This document shows, one piece after another, positions 17,224-25,229 of a DNA stretch of 32,826 nt. The notes under the pieces were generated by a model that was not told where the DNA came from, searched no databases, and saw only the letters and a list, made by a program, of their open reading frames with translations. A program made the position numbers and the translations under genes. Location: positions 1 to 32,826 of the forward strand of contig CAMCLJ010000013.1 in NCBI GenBank assembly GCA_945875745.1. The letters are read 5' to 3'. Every line of letters starts with the position of its first letter. Position 1 is the stretch's first letter. The stretch comes from Chlamydia trachomatis. Its GTDB lineage: Bacteria; Chlamydiota; Chlamydiia; Chlamydiales; Rhabdochlamydiaceae.

Positions 17224-17539
17224 GACAAAAGCTCCTTAAAATAAAGCTTTAAACCTTATAATGAAGATTAGATTTTTTAGAAGCCCTAATCTATTCATGG
17301 AAGAGCCAACTCATAAAATAAAATGGGAGCAGAAGGGTTCTTTTAATTCTTAATGTAGATGTTTTTTCAGGCAGACCTTCTAACAGCCTATCAGAAATTA
17401 TAACATTACGCAAAGCTGAACTATTTATAGGATCTGCGATGCAGGGTCTTGAGTGATCTTACTGCCATTTTTTAAACATAAAGAGCATAGACAAGGGAAA
17501 ATAGAAAGAAATAGGCAGCAAATATGGAAAAGCTACTGG
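17224..17539. other. Gap between the toxin gene and the repeat protein
   Basis: No gene is seen. The strand of the toxin carries its ribosome site and a probable -10 (TATAAG) near 17253-17262. An inverted repeat lies just upstream of that -10 and is listed separately. The rest is AT-rich without recognisable structure. Confidence 0.5.
17265..17292 (-). promoter_or_regulatory. Inverted repeat upstream of the toxin gene, possible operator
   Basis: AGATTAG at 17265-17271 and CTAATCT at 17286-17292 form a perfect 7-bp inverted repeat with a 14-base spacer. It lies about 10-30 bases upstream of the probable -10 of the toxin gene, where a repressor or activator could bind. It is short and may be chance. 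Confidence 0.3.
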
Positions 17540-17550
17540 CTACAGGCAGT
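17531..17550 (-). terminator. Weak hairpin over the stop of the repeat protein
   Basis: On the minus strand CTACTG, an 8-base loop and CAGTAG are followed by CTTTT. The stem has only 6 bp and overlaps the stop codon, so termination here is tentative. Confidence 0.3.
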
Positions 17551-18070
17551 AGTAGAGTCTCTGACAAAAAGGCAGCGAAGACCGTTGTGCTGCAGATAAG
17601 CTGCTTTTTTGCAAACGAGAGAGATGGGGTAACACAGAAGAGATTTGGGCTGTGCTAAGATATTGGATTTTAGTAGGGCTAAATAGATCGACCACAACCT
17701 CTAACTGGTCTGTATTAAGAGCGTGTATGTGACAAGGATGTAATTTGTAGATCATTTTCCTCAATACAACAGGGTTTATCGATCCTACTTGGCTGGGTGT
17801 GAGTTGAAAAAAAATAGATTCGATAGCTTCAATACCTAAGGCAGAAATTCTTTCTGTACCGAATCTATGGATCTGCTCCCCAGATAATAAAGTAATAGGC
17901 TTTACTCTAGGATCATTAAATTTATAATGCTTCAAAAGTTTTTCATCTCCTATCCTTCCAATCCCATTTTTTGGATATAATTCAAGGGCTTGTAGTCCAT
18001 TATCCTCTGGAATAGTTGGCATCGAAACAGGTATTCTAGGAGAAGGATAAATACGTGAAAACATAAACAA
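17540..18070 (-). CDS. Hypothetical protein with LTxxQ-type helical repeats
   Basis: A 176-residue protein I do not recognise. After a proline-rich start (YPSPRIPVSMPTIPEDNG) it contains repeats of about 17-21 residues in the style LxxxQ(I/V)xxL: LSGEQIHRFGTERISAL, LTPSQVGSINPVV, LNTDQLEVVVDLF, LSTAQISSVL, LSAAQRSSL. Comparable repeats (LTxxQVxAL) occur in large bacterial surface or effector proteins. There is no signal peptide or membrane segment. The ATG at 18070 is used; an ATG two codons later is as good. The stop lies in an inverted repeat (CTACTG/CAGTAG, 17531-17550). It lies next to the toxin locus, but nothing ties them together. Confidence 0.55.
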   Translation of the reverse strand: MFMFSRIYPSPRIPVSMPTIPEDNGLQALELYPKNGIGRIGDEKLLKHYKFNDPRVKPITLLSGEQIHRFGTERISALGIEAIESIFFQLTPSQVGSINPVVLRKMIYKLHPCHIHALNTDQLEVVVDLFSPTKIQYLSTAQISSVLPHLSRLQKSSLSAAQRSSLPFCQRLYYCL

Positions 18071-18324
18071 CCTATTAATTAAGCTTATTACTTCTTTATT
18101 ATAATAAAGAATAACTAAAAAGTTAATTTAAGCATAGATTAAAATTAAATTATATATTAAAATAATACTTAATTAAATAATCAAAAGCTGTTCTCAGCCG
18201 CTTATAAAGTGCAAGTACACTACCTCCTTCCAGGATTTTGATAATAACAAATTAAAAAAACCTCTTTTTTAAACAGAAAAAATACAAGTTATGCAATGAA
18301 GGAAATTAGGCAAGGAGAGAAATT

Positions 18325-18702
18325 ATGTATCCCTTTCTATATATAGGGATTGGAGCCACTTTAGGAGCCTGGCTCCGTTTTTGGCTTGGATTAAAAATGA
18401 ACGGGCTGTTTCCTGTGATTCCAATTGGAACTCTAGCTGCTAACCTGATCGGTGGCTTTTTGATGGGGATATTCATGGCGATCACCAAAGATCATGTTTT
18501 ATTTTCCCCTGCAATAAGGATGGCAGTCGCCACGGGTTTTTTGGGAGGACTAACGACATTTTCCACTTTTTCGGCCGAAACAGTCTATCTTGTATCCCAT
18601 CAACAATATTTCTGGACGGCTCTTATTATTATAAGTCATGTAGCAGGCACTATTTTTGCAACGATTTTAGGGATATACACAATGAAATATTTCACGGTTT
18701 AG
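18325..18702 (+). CDS. crcB: Fluoride ion exporter CrcB/Fluc
   Basis: A 125-residue protein with four membrane segments. It has the family motifs GATLGAWLRF (10-19), GTLAANLIGGFLMG (about 35-48), and GFLGGLTTFSTFS (about 72-84) with the Phe-box residues. Fluc channels are antiparallel dimers in the inner membrane that let fluoride out of the cytosol. A good ribosome site (aaggag, 8 bases before ATG) marks the start. The next gene (DUF190) follows after 9 bases and is a frequent partner of CrcB. The leader was checked for a fluoride (crcB) riboswitch and none was recognised. Length and motifs are normal. Confidence 0.93.
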   Translation: MYPFLYIGIGATLGAWLRFWLGLKMNGLFPVIPIGTLAANLIGGFLMGIFMAITKDHVLFSPAIRMAVATGFLGGLTTFSTFSAETVYLVSHQQYFWTALIIISHVAGTIFATILGIYTMKYFTV

Positions 18703-18711
18703 AGGAGGACA

Positions 18712-19047
18712 ATGGAAGGTATTTGTTTAAAATTTTATACATATGAAAACCATCAGCATAAAGGGATATTAACCTATGATTGGATCCTAAAATGTGCAAA
18801 AGAGCACACAATCCCCGGAGGTTCGGTGTTTCGTGCCATCGCAGGATACGGACGTCATGGAACAATTCACGAAGAACATTTCTTTGAACTGGGTGCCAAT
18901 TTACCGATTGAGGTAGTCTTCATCTTATCTCAAGAGCAGACTAAGTCTTTTTTAGCTCTTATCACAAAAGAACTCCCCTCTCTTTTTTACACAAAAAGTG
19001 ATATAGAATTTCCAGACTCTGTAGACAAGCTAGTAACTGCGAATTGA
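18712..19047 (+). CDS. DUF190 protein, CrcB partner
   Basis: A 111-residue cytosolic protein of family DUF190 (PII-like fold). The typical string is GGSVFRAIAGYGRHGTIH, followed by ELGANLPIEVVFIL. DUF190 genes often lie next to or are fused with crcB and may regulate fluoride export, perhaps by binding a nucleotide; that role is inferred from neighbourhood. An AGGAGG ribosome site lies 5 bases before the ATG, and the gene starts 9 bases after crcB, so the two form an operon. Confidence 0.85.
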   Translation: MEGICLKFYTYENHQHKGILTYDWILKCAKEHTIPGGSVFRAIAGYGRHGTIHEEHFFELGANLPIEVVFILSQEQTKSFLALITKELPSLFYTKSDIEFPDSVDKLVTAN

Positions 19048-19071
19048 ATCTCATATAAAGAGTGATGACTT

Positions 19072-20136
19072 TTAGGTCGAAGACCCGATACTAATGAGCC
19101 GTTTTCTTTGCTGCTGATTGCCTAGTTGACCACAGGCTGCCATGATCTTCTGCCCTTTTGTAGATCTCAACATCGTTTGATATCCTTTTTCTTTCATACG
19201 GGATAAAAAAGCCTGTTTTACAGTCTCTTGCGGAGGAGCAAACCGATCTCTTAGTTGAGGATTATAGGGGATGAGGTTGACTTTAACACGGAGCCCTTCT
19301 AAATAATGAGCTAGCTGATCTGCGCACTCTAAACTATCATTGACACCCTCTAGCAAGACATATTCTGCTAAAATCTGTCTACGGGGATGAGCGCAGTATG
19401 CTTGCATAGCCACTTTTAATGCCTGCATATCCCACTCTTTATTGACCGGCATAATTTTCGCCCGAATCATATCGTTGGGAGCATTGACAGAGACGGCAAG
19501 GTTTAATGCAGGATAGGCCTCATCAATCAGCCGGTAAATTCCATCCACCAGACCACTTGTCGATATAGTAATACGAGCAGGTCCTATTCCAAAACCACCA
19601 GGACAGGTAAGGATCCTGACTGCTTGCATGACAGCATCAAAATTATCAAGAGGCTCTCCCATACCCATAAATACAATATTACGGACAGGCATTTTGTATA
19701 TATGAACAGCACAAAATACCTGGGCCACAATTTCAGCAGACGTCAGATGCCGCAAAAGGCCCATTTTACCGGTCTGACAAAAGCTGCAACCCATCCGACA
19801 TCCTATCTGGGAAGAGATGCAAAGTGTTGTCCCAAAACGCATAGGGATCAAAACAGACTCAGACTCGAGACCATCATGAAACCGCAGAAGGAATTTAATG
19901 AGCTCTGCTTCCTGTAATTCTTTTGATTTGATAGGTAAACTAAAGTCGGTGATCGATAGAATCTTTGCCACTAGATCTCTTGCTTGGGGCTCTATCCAAT
20001 CAGCTGCAGCACTTACCTGTCCTGATTGAAACCAGTCCCTATATACTCTCAAGCCATGTTGATAACCACGACCGATCTCTTGATAAATAAGCCGGGCATA
20101 TGCTGTTTGTGTAATAGAGAAAATGGAAATTGGCAT
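19072..20136 (-). CDS. rlmN: Radical SAM 23S rRNA (and tRNA) adenine-C2 methyltransferase RlmN
   Basis: A 354-residue radical SAM enzyme that methylates C2 of A2503 in 23S rRNA. The cluster motif is CxxxCxxC at 113-120 (GCRMGCSFCQTGKMG), preceded by the family string TLCISSQI. Other motifs are MGMGEPLDN (GEP motif), RITISTSGLVDGI, and NLAVSVNAPND. The C-terminal CGQLGN provides the methyl-carrying cysteine at about 335, and the partner is C120. The length is normal for the family. The start at 20136 leaves only 15 bases to the tRNA-Arg gene, with which it may be co-transcribed. Assignment to RlmN rather than Cfr rests on the overall motif wording. Confidence 0.9.
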   Translation of the reverse strand: MPISIFSITQTAYARLIYQEIGRGYQHGLRVYRDWFQSGQVSAAADWIEPQARDLVAKILSITDFSLPIKSKELQEAELIKFLLRFHDGLESESVLIPMRFGTTLCISSQIGCRMGCSFCQTGKMGLLRHLTSAEIVAQVFCAVHIYKMPVRNIVFMGMGEPLDNFDAVMQAVRILTCPGGFGIGPARITISTSGLVDGIYRLIDEAYPALNLAVSVNAPNDMIRAKIMPVNKEWDMQALKVAMQAYCAHPRRQILAEYVLLEGVNDSLECADQLAHYLEGLRVKVNLIPYNPQLRDRFAPPQETVKQAFLSRMKEKGYQTMLRSTKGQKIMAACGQLGNQQQRKRLISIGSST

Positions 20137-20151
20137 AAAAGATGTATTGAA

Positions 20152-20227
20152 TGGTGCACCGAACGGGACTCGAACCTGTAACCACCCGGTTCGAAGCCGG
20201 GTACTCTATCCATTGAGCTATCGGTGC
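20152..20227 (-). tRNA. tRNA-Arg(UCG)
   Basis: The minus strand folds as a normal tRNA. The acceptor stem is GCACCGA with TCGGTGC, discriminator A, and an encoded CCA (20152-20154). The anticodon stem CCCGG/CCGGG encloses CTTCGAA, giving anticodon TCG (reads CGA and, with wobble, other CGN). The T arm is ACAGG-TTCGAGT-CCCGT. It lies just upstream of rlmN on the same strand. Confidence 0.95.
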
Positions 20228-20648
20228 AAAAAAATTATAGTTACCATGTGAGGATAGGGAAATAGACAAAAAAACACAATTGTTTTTACAGGATTATAAC
20301 TACCTCTCATAGACAAAGTCTCTATATTGTATAAAAATAGATTGAATGAATCCGATGAAATCAGACCCATTATCATTTGAGATGGGGGGAACTAACCTCA
20401 TGCAATCTACTTTTGTGATTCCATTATTTAAAAAAAGCCGATGATTTCATCAAAATAACCGGACTCTAAAACACCGTCATCTAACCTAAGGATCTGGGGC
20501 TGTAGCCCGATAAATCAGGCATTTTTCAAGCTGTTGTCCTAGTTGCGGATGTTTTTACGATTGAAAAGGGACCGAAAAATCAAACCCCTCTCTACATAAA
20601 GAAGAGAAACAGGCTCACTTATTTTCAGCTATCTAATCTTTTCATCGT
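20228..20648. other. Gap of 421 bp without a gene
   Basis: Between tRNA-Arg and the 3' end of the MFS gene. All frames are broken. The plus strand has the short string MQSTFVIPLFKKS from an ATG near 20400, too short to call. I see no tRNA, clear terminator or repeat here; it may hold a decayed gene. Confidence 0.4.
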
Positions 20649-21908
20649 TTAAAAAGATAAGACCTTTTGATGATCCTTCATAGATGCCCGCAAAAGGACA
20701 ACACTTGTTGCAGTGGCAAGGATCATCCAATAGAGTGCCATACCAAAATAACTCCCTGTAATTTTAAATAACCACAGAGTGAGTGTGGCGCACGGGCCAC
20801 CCAGCAGCTGCGAGCCTATTGCATAACCAAAAGAAATAACAGAATACCGATGAACCTTAGGAATCCATGTTTGAAGTAGCGCATGCATGGGGGCTGCAAA
20901 TGCAGCTCCAATGACCACAAAAAAGATTCTAATCAATAGGATCATACCAAAAGAGGCCCCTTGCAAAAGAAAAAATAAAGGAGCGCACGTAATACAGGCG
21001 CTAAGACTTGCAACGAGCATCAATCTATAACGAGAAATCTTAGATGCTAGGTAACCAAATAGAGGCAGTAAGAGTAAATCGATGACTAGCAATGCTGTAT
21101 TAACAGGGATCATGAGCTGCTGGCTTTGATCTGATACAAGGGGAATAAATCCACTTAGCACAATCAAGGCAATAGTGTAATTGGCATAAGAAAAGCCAGA
21201 ACAAACGGCAATCGATAAAAGTGGGCGCCTGTATAACCAAAGGACACCAATACCTAATTTTTTTTTATCAGAGGGGCTAACATCAGAATCTGGGATCTGA
21301 TCCGTCTTTATTCTGCGACGAATTAAATACCCAAATAAAGCTGTAATCGATCCAAAAAGATACAAATAACCCCATCCAGTCTCAATCTGATTAAGCGTCG
21401 ACAGCAATGTTGTAGCAATCGAGGCAAGTAAGATTCCACCGATGGTCGATGCGCTATACAAACTACTTAAGATATCGTGTTCTTTATTTTGGCTGCTTTC
21501 TAATAAAAAAATAGCGCCGCCACACGTCTCTCCTGCTGCAAGGAAATTTTGCAGAGCTCTTGTTAGACACCAAAATAAAGAAGCTGATAGCCCAAAAGCA
21601 ATAAAAGAGGGTCCAATTGCCATAAGCAAGGATACAAGACCCATACCAATTAAAGACAAAGACAGAGCGGTAGCCCGCCCGTAATAGTCTCCAATAAATC
21701 CAAAAAGCAAAGAGCCTACAGGCCTTGCAAGCATTGCCACAGGAATGATTGCATAGGTAAGAATTAAAGCAGATAAAGGCTCTTTTTCAGGAAAAATAAC
21801 AGGAGCTAGAACGCAAGATAAAAACCCGAATAAAGCTGTATCGTAATGTTCTAATAAATTCCCGATACACAGACTTAAAATACGGGAATACGATTGTTTT
21901 ATATCCAC
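20649..21908 (-). CDS. MHS-family MFS transporter under a TPP riboswitch (probable thiamine or precursor importer)
   Basis: About 419 residues with 12 predicted membrane segments, of the ProP/MHS branch of the major facilitator superfamily. Family marks are GNLLEHYDTALFGFL in segment 1, LARPVGSLLFGFIGDYYGR (the conserved loop 2-3) and AAGETCGGAIFLLE. The substrate class of MHS members is broad (proline, betaine, carboxylates). A TPP riboswitch about 90 bases upstream on the same strand is the key evidence and points to thiamine, its phosphates or a precursor. The frame opens at GTG 21920, but GTG 21908 has GAGG 6 bases upstream and is preferred. It is a single-gene unit. An intracellular bacterium that cannot make thiamine would need such an importer. 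Confidence 0.85.
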   Translation of the reverse strand: MDIKQSYSRILSLCIGNLLEHYDTALFGFLSCVLAPVIFPEKEPLSALILTYAIIPVAMLARPVGSLLFGFIGDYYGRATALSLSLIGMGLVSLLMAIGPSFIAFGLSASLFWCLTRALQNFLAAGETCGGAIFLLESSQNKEHDILSSLYSASTIGGILLASIATTLLSTLNQIETGWGYLYLFGSITALFGYLIRRRIKTDQIPDSDVSPSDKKKLGIGVLWLYRRPLLSIAVCSGFSYANYTIALIVLSGFIPLVSDQSQQLMIPVNTALLVIDLLLLPLFGYLASKISRYRLMLVASLSACITCAPLFFLLQGASFGMILLIRIFFVVIGAAFAAPMHALLQTWIPKVHRYSVISFGYAIGSQLLGGPCATLTLWLFKITGSYFGMALYWMILATATSVVLLRASMKDHQKVLSF

Positions 21909-21960
21909 TAAAACCCTCACAGTCTTTACGTCTATATAACCCGATACAAGAGAGTGAAGA

Positions 21961-21988
21961 TAAAAAGATCATCGATAGCTGATCTTTT
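21961..21988 (-). terminator. Hairpin of the TPP riboswitch expression platform
   Basis: On the minus strand AAAAGATCA and TGATCTTTT form a 9-bp stem around an 8-base loop, followed by more T. It lies between the aptamer and the MFS start and could act as the ligand-controlled terminator. The stem is AT-rich, so its strength is uncertain. Confidence 0.5.
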
Positions 21989-21993
21989 GCTTA

Positions 21994-22086
21994 CACACTC
22001 CCTCCGCTGGCATAACCCAGATCAGGTGCTTGGGGACTATCTCAGCTGATAAAAACATCGTTTTTATCAGCACCCCCGGTGTCTTT
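21994..22086 (-). promoter_or_regulatory. TPP (THI-box) riboswitch
   Basis: The minus strand shows the conserved aptamer in order: ACACCGGGGGTGC, an arm with a perfect hairpin (GATAAAAACGATGTTTTTATC), GCTGAGAT, then ACCTGATCTGGGTTATGCC and AGCGGAGGGAGTGT. ACAC and GTGT at the ends close P1. These are the pyrimidine- and phosphate-binding parts of the class. It lies upstream of the MFS gene at 20649-21908 and nothing else on that strand, so it must control that gene, presumably switching it off when thiamine pyrophosphate is plentiful. Confidence 0.95.
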
Positions 22087-22262
22087 TCTTACTAAAGACA
22101 AAAGCATACCATATAAACCAAATAAAACACACAAGGGGGAGAAAAATATCGAGGCAAGTTTATTTTAGAAAAGTGTAAAAAATCTTCTATAAGAATCTGC
22201 TCTACCCTTCCAGCTTTTCTTTAGCCTAGTCAAATAAACTAGGGGTTGAATAAAGTAAGGGG

Positions 22263-22976
22263 ATGATAGAAAAAAAACTCCATGCAATTGTTCTAAAAGC
22301 AATACCGTTTAAAGATAGGCAATCGATCCTAACCATCTTATCTGAAGAAGAAGGGATCGCGAGCATAATTGTTAAAGGACTATCGAAGAAAAAACCTCAG
22401 CTTATGGCCTGCATTAATCCTTTAAGCCAGGTAGAATTTTTGTATCTTCAAACTCGCTCGAACATCCTTCTGTGTACAGAGGCATCGATGATTGATGCCC
22501 ACCTTTTCTTAAGAGACAAGTATAGCTTTTTACAGATGAGTATCGGGCTAATACAAATGGTATTAGAAACTCAGTATCCTGGTAAATCCTCTCCCGCCCT
22601 TTACCATCTTCTATCGCGCTATTTAAAACAGATCCCCTTTTTCACCTCTTTGCTACCTACTTTAGAAGCAAGCTTTCTATTGAAATTAATGAAACACGAA
22701 GGGGTACTGCTTTTGGAGCCCTTCTGCTGTATCTGTAAACGCCAAGAAGAGCTCTATCTATTTGATACAGATCTGTTCTGCTATTCTCATAAAAAAGATC
22801 CCTCAACCCACTTTTCTCCAATAGAATGGCGGGTGATGCAAGCCCTGTCCTCTGTCCGCTCCTTTGATCTACTGAAAGAACTGACGATCTCAGACTGCTT
22901 ACTTGAAAAGATAAAAATTTATTTCAGATCGCAAATGCCACATCAGAGCACTCGGAAAGCAAAAATTTCTGAATAA
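22263..22976 (+). CDS. recO: DNA repair protein RecO
   Basis: A 237-residue RecO. The N-terminal OB fold has AIVLKAIPFKDRQSILTILSEEEG and IVKGLSKKK. The helical C-terminal domain carries the zinc-type string CCICKRQEE and a later CYSHK. RecO works with RecR (and RecF) to load RecA on single-stranded DNA covered by SSB. The start ATG follows TAAGGGG closely; the length is normal. It stands alone here. A small hairpin (CCTAGT/ACTAGG, 22225-22243) lies in the leader. Confidence 0.88.
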   Translation: MIEKKLHAIVLKAIPFKDRQSILTILSEEEGIASIIVKGLSKKKPQLMACINPLSQVEFLYLQTRSNILLCTEASMIDAHLFLRDKYSFLQMSIGLIQMVLETQYPGKSSPALYHLLSRYLKQIPFFTSLLPTLEASFLLKLMKHEGVLLLEPFCCICKRQEELYLFDTDLFCYSHKKDPSTHFSPIEWRVMQALSSVRSFDLLKELTISDCLLEKIKIYFRSQMPHQSTRKAKISE

Positions 22977-23044
22977 GTAATGGATATCTATTCTTAAGAA
23001 CATCAATGAAAAAAAAGGGATATGAATAAATAGAACTGAATGAT

Positions 23045-23128
23045 TGCGAAAGGGGGGACTCGAACCCCCAAGAGGAAACCCTCACTACCACCTCAAAGTA
23101 GCGCGTCTACCAATTCCGCCACTCTCGC
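23045..23128 (-). tRNA. tRNA-Leu(GAG)
   Basis: A class II tRNA of 84 nt on the minus strand. The acceptor stem is GCGAGAG with CTTTCGC and discriminator A; CCA is not encoded. The D arm holds AATTGGTAGACG. The anticodon stem CTACT/GGTAG encloses TTGAGGT, giving anticodon GAG (reads CUU and CUC). A long variable arm and T arm GGGGG-TTCGAGT-CCCCC follow. Confidence 0.95.
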
Positions 23129-23282
23129 AAGATATGTGATCAAGAAGCAAGAATCATAAATTAGGCAAGTCAATCTCTGCAACAAAAAAAAATATAGGAA
23201 AGTGTAAAATTATTTTTTACTGTTTTTTTAGAAAACATTCTCTTATAAAAGAAGTATAGATCGATTACACAAGTATACCTTT

Positions 23283-24077
23283 ATGCGTTGCACCTGTTAC
23301 TGCACAGCTTCTTCTTTTGATATCCCCCGCCTTTTCCAATCTCTTATTACAGAGGGCCCGGCCCAACTCTTTCGTGATGTAGTTCACATTCAAATGAGGG
23401 AAGAGAAAAAAAATAAGGGAGATGTCTTTTATTTTTCTTACGGGGTGATCGTTTGCTGGGGATTTAGCGACTCAGAAGAAAAAGAAATTATTGTAGATGC
23501 CAAAGACTTTGAAAGGGAAGCCAATACAAAAATTGAACTGGATGAATTCACCTTCACCTTCGGCGAGCATATGCGTATCGAAGAAGATGAAATCATCCTC
23601 CACAATAAAAATGTTCTGACAAAACTTGCCATCTCCCATGGCCTTGCCCAGTCTGTTAAACTCACCACTTTTGAAGAGGTCATTCAAAAAACCATCGATG
23701 TCACCAAGCATTTACCTTCGGAACTTGCGATCAAAGGAAAAATTGGCTTATCGAGAAAAGAGATTTCTCAAAAAATGGGAGCTCTATTTATCGAGAGAAA
23801 CTTTATCAACCTGCATTCTGAGACACTTGATACCCCTGAATTTTTTTGGGACTATCCCGAGCTAGAACCGTTTTATCGGAAAACAGCACATTATCTCGAT
23901 GTTAGCAAAAGGGTAGAGGTTTTAAATAAGCGGCTGACTGTGGTCCATGAGCTCTTTGAAATTCTAAGCGATGAACTCAAACACCAACACTCGTCTCGCC
24001 TGGAGTGGACTATTATTGTACTGATCGTCATCGAAGTGGTGCTGGCAGTTCTTAGAGACCTATTCCACCTAATATAA
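23283..24077 (+). CDS. RMD1/YagE family membrane protein (DUF155)
   Basis: A 264-residue protein of the DUF155 family, known from yeast RMD1 and related bacterial proteins. The family strings are present: FYFSYGVIVCWGFSDSEE, then SHGLAQSVKLTTFEE, LSRKEISQKMGALFIER, NLHSETLDTPEFFWDYPE, and RVEVLNKRLTVVHELFEIL. A single C-terminal membrane helix (about 239-263) anchors it, with the bulk in the cytosol. Eukaryotic members are mitochondrial or tied to microtubules, but the bacterial role is unknown. The start ATG at 23283 gives a cysteine-rich first stretch (RCTCYC), a usual feature of shorter members. The gene runs alone with 58 bases to the next one. Confidence 0.82.
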   Translation: MRCTCYCTASSFDIPRLFQSLITEGPAQLFRDVVHIQMREEKKNKGDVFYFSYGVIVCWGFSDSEEKEIIVDAKDFEREANTKIELDEFTFTFGEHMRIEEDEIILHNKNVLTKLAISHGLAQSVKLTTFEEVIQKTIDVTKHLPSELAIKGKIGLSRKEISQKMGALFIERNFINLHSETLDTPEFFWDYPELEPFYRKTAHYLDVSKRVEVLNKRLTVVHELFEILSDELKHQHSSRLEWTIIVLIVIEVVLAVLRDLFHLI

Positions 24078-24135
24078 ACTTTTGCATTATATAAAGATTT
24101 TGTTAAAATAACTTTTTTAATATAGAGGTTATTTT

Positions 24136-25209
24136 ATGGCAATCACACCCGTTCCCCCAGCTTCTAATCGGATACGTTCCCCTTTTTCTATCGGTAGCCA
24201 ACCCCATTATGAAATTGACCCCGATATTTTGGGGCTGTTACGAAATCCAAGAGCTTGGTGGGCGAACTTTCAAAGACAACTAGTTCCCGTCCGAGCCAGA
24301 ACACTTGCCAACAGAGCTCTACTAGAAACTAATCCCAGACAAGCGATGCTTGGATTTGCCCAACAGATCTTTGGTAATATCCAGAGTTTTTCAGCTCAAA
24401 TGGGTTTGCTATCCAATCTTTTTACTGCAGCAGGAGTTGTAGCACACAATCCATTGATTACGGGAATGGGCCTGCTCGGTTCAAGCACCGCTCTTATAGT
24501 GGCACAAGAAGAAGCCACCCAAAGAGAGCTGCTAGAGCAGGCAATTAGACAACTAGTGCAAGCTAAAAACGAGCTGGAACAAACTAATCAAGATCTACAA
24601 GCAGAAGTCGGTCGGTTAAGTCAGATTACAGATCTTTTACAAGAAGAAAACAGGAATCTGGGTCAAAGTGTTGATAGATTTGCTACACACCTAGGCCGCT
24701 TTGAGCGGATCAGCACCGTTGTTGAAACACAGCTTGCTGGCCTAAATCAGGCAATAGATCGGCATGCACATTTACCTTGGCATAACACAGAAGACCAGTT
24801 GGGTACCCTCAAGAGCTCAGTTGCTTCATTCCATCCCAGCTTTTTACTTTTCGTCAGTATTTTTGAAGGCACTCAAGGACCTCTTGAAGACCATCAAAAA
24901 ATGATTGAAGAGGAATTAGAGCGGATTGAAAAGGTTATTACAGCATACGAAGACAGTTATAGCATTACACATAATGCCGGAAGAAAAAGAATAATTGAAG
25001 GGTTACTATACGCAGAAGAAAAAGAACAAGAAGAACTCCTAGATACAAAAGAACATTTAGTATCACTTGCAAAAACATACGAACAGGATGCAGAAACAAT
25101 AGAAGCTTTAAAGGAAAATTGGCACGCTTTGGCAAACAGAATAGAGCAAATTGGGCTGGCCCAGACAGATCGCTTTCCTCCTTCTGCTAACCGAGAACTT
25201 CCTTTATAA
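24136..25209 (+). CDS. Coiled-coil protein with bilobed hydrophobic segment, possible inclusion membrane protein
   Basis: A 357-residue protein with no domain I can name. Residues about 80-125 hold two hydrophobic stretches split by a short turn (MGLLSNLFTAAGVVA, then GMGLLGSSTALIVA), like the bilobed segment of chlamydial Inc proteins. Residues about 125-215 and 250-340 are long, charged coiled coils (for example QAKNELEQTNQDLQAEV). IncA-type proteins combine these two features and are sent by type III secretion into the inclusion membrane. The N-terminus has no Sec signal, which agrees. An agaggt ribosome site 7 bases before the ATG supports the start. The identification is by architecture only. 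Confidence 0.6.
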   Translation: MAITPVPPASNRIRSPFSIGSQPHYEIDPDILGLLRNPRAWWANFQRQLVPVRARTLANRALLETNPRQAMLGFAQQIFGNIQSFSAQMGLLSNLFTAAGVVAHNPLITGMGLLGSSTALIVAQEEATQRELLEQAIRQLVQAKNELEQTNQDLQAEVGRLSQITDLLQEENRNLGQSVDRFATHLGRFERISTVVETQLAGLNQAIDRHAHLPWHNTEDQLGTLKSSVASFHPSFLLFVSIFEGTQGPLEDHQKMIEEELERIEKVITAYEDSYSITHNAGRKRIIEGLLYAEEKEQEELLDTKEHLVSLAKTYEQDAETIEALKENWHALANRIEQIGLAQTDRFPPSANRELPL

Positions 25210-25229
25210 ATACATTGAGATTATCAAGG

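Noticed and set aside
18071-18324. Fluoride (crcB) riboswitch in the leader of crcB
   Set aside because: The conserved motif and pseudoknot strings of this riboswitch were not found; the leader is AT-rich without clear structure.
20039-20269. Open frame of 76 codons over tRNA-Arg
   Set aside because: It runs antisense or in shifted frame through the tRNA gene and the rlmN start; its content is explained by the tRNA.
22225-22243. Hairpin CCTAGT/ACTAGG upstream of recO
   Set aside because: Only 6 bp and no T-run or known motif follows; not enough to call a terminator or riboregulator.
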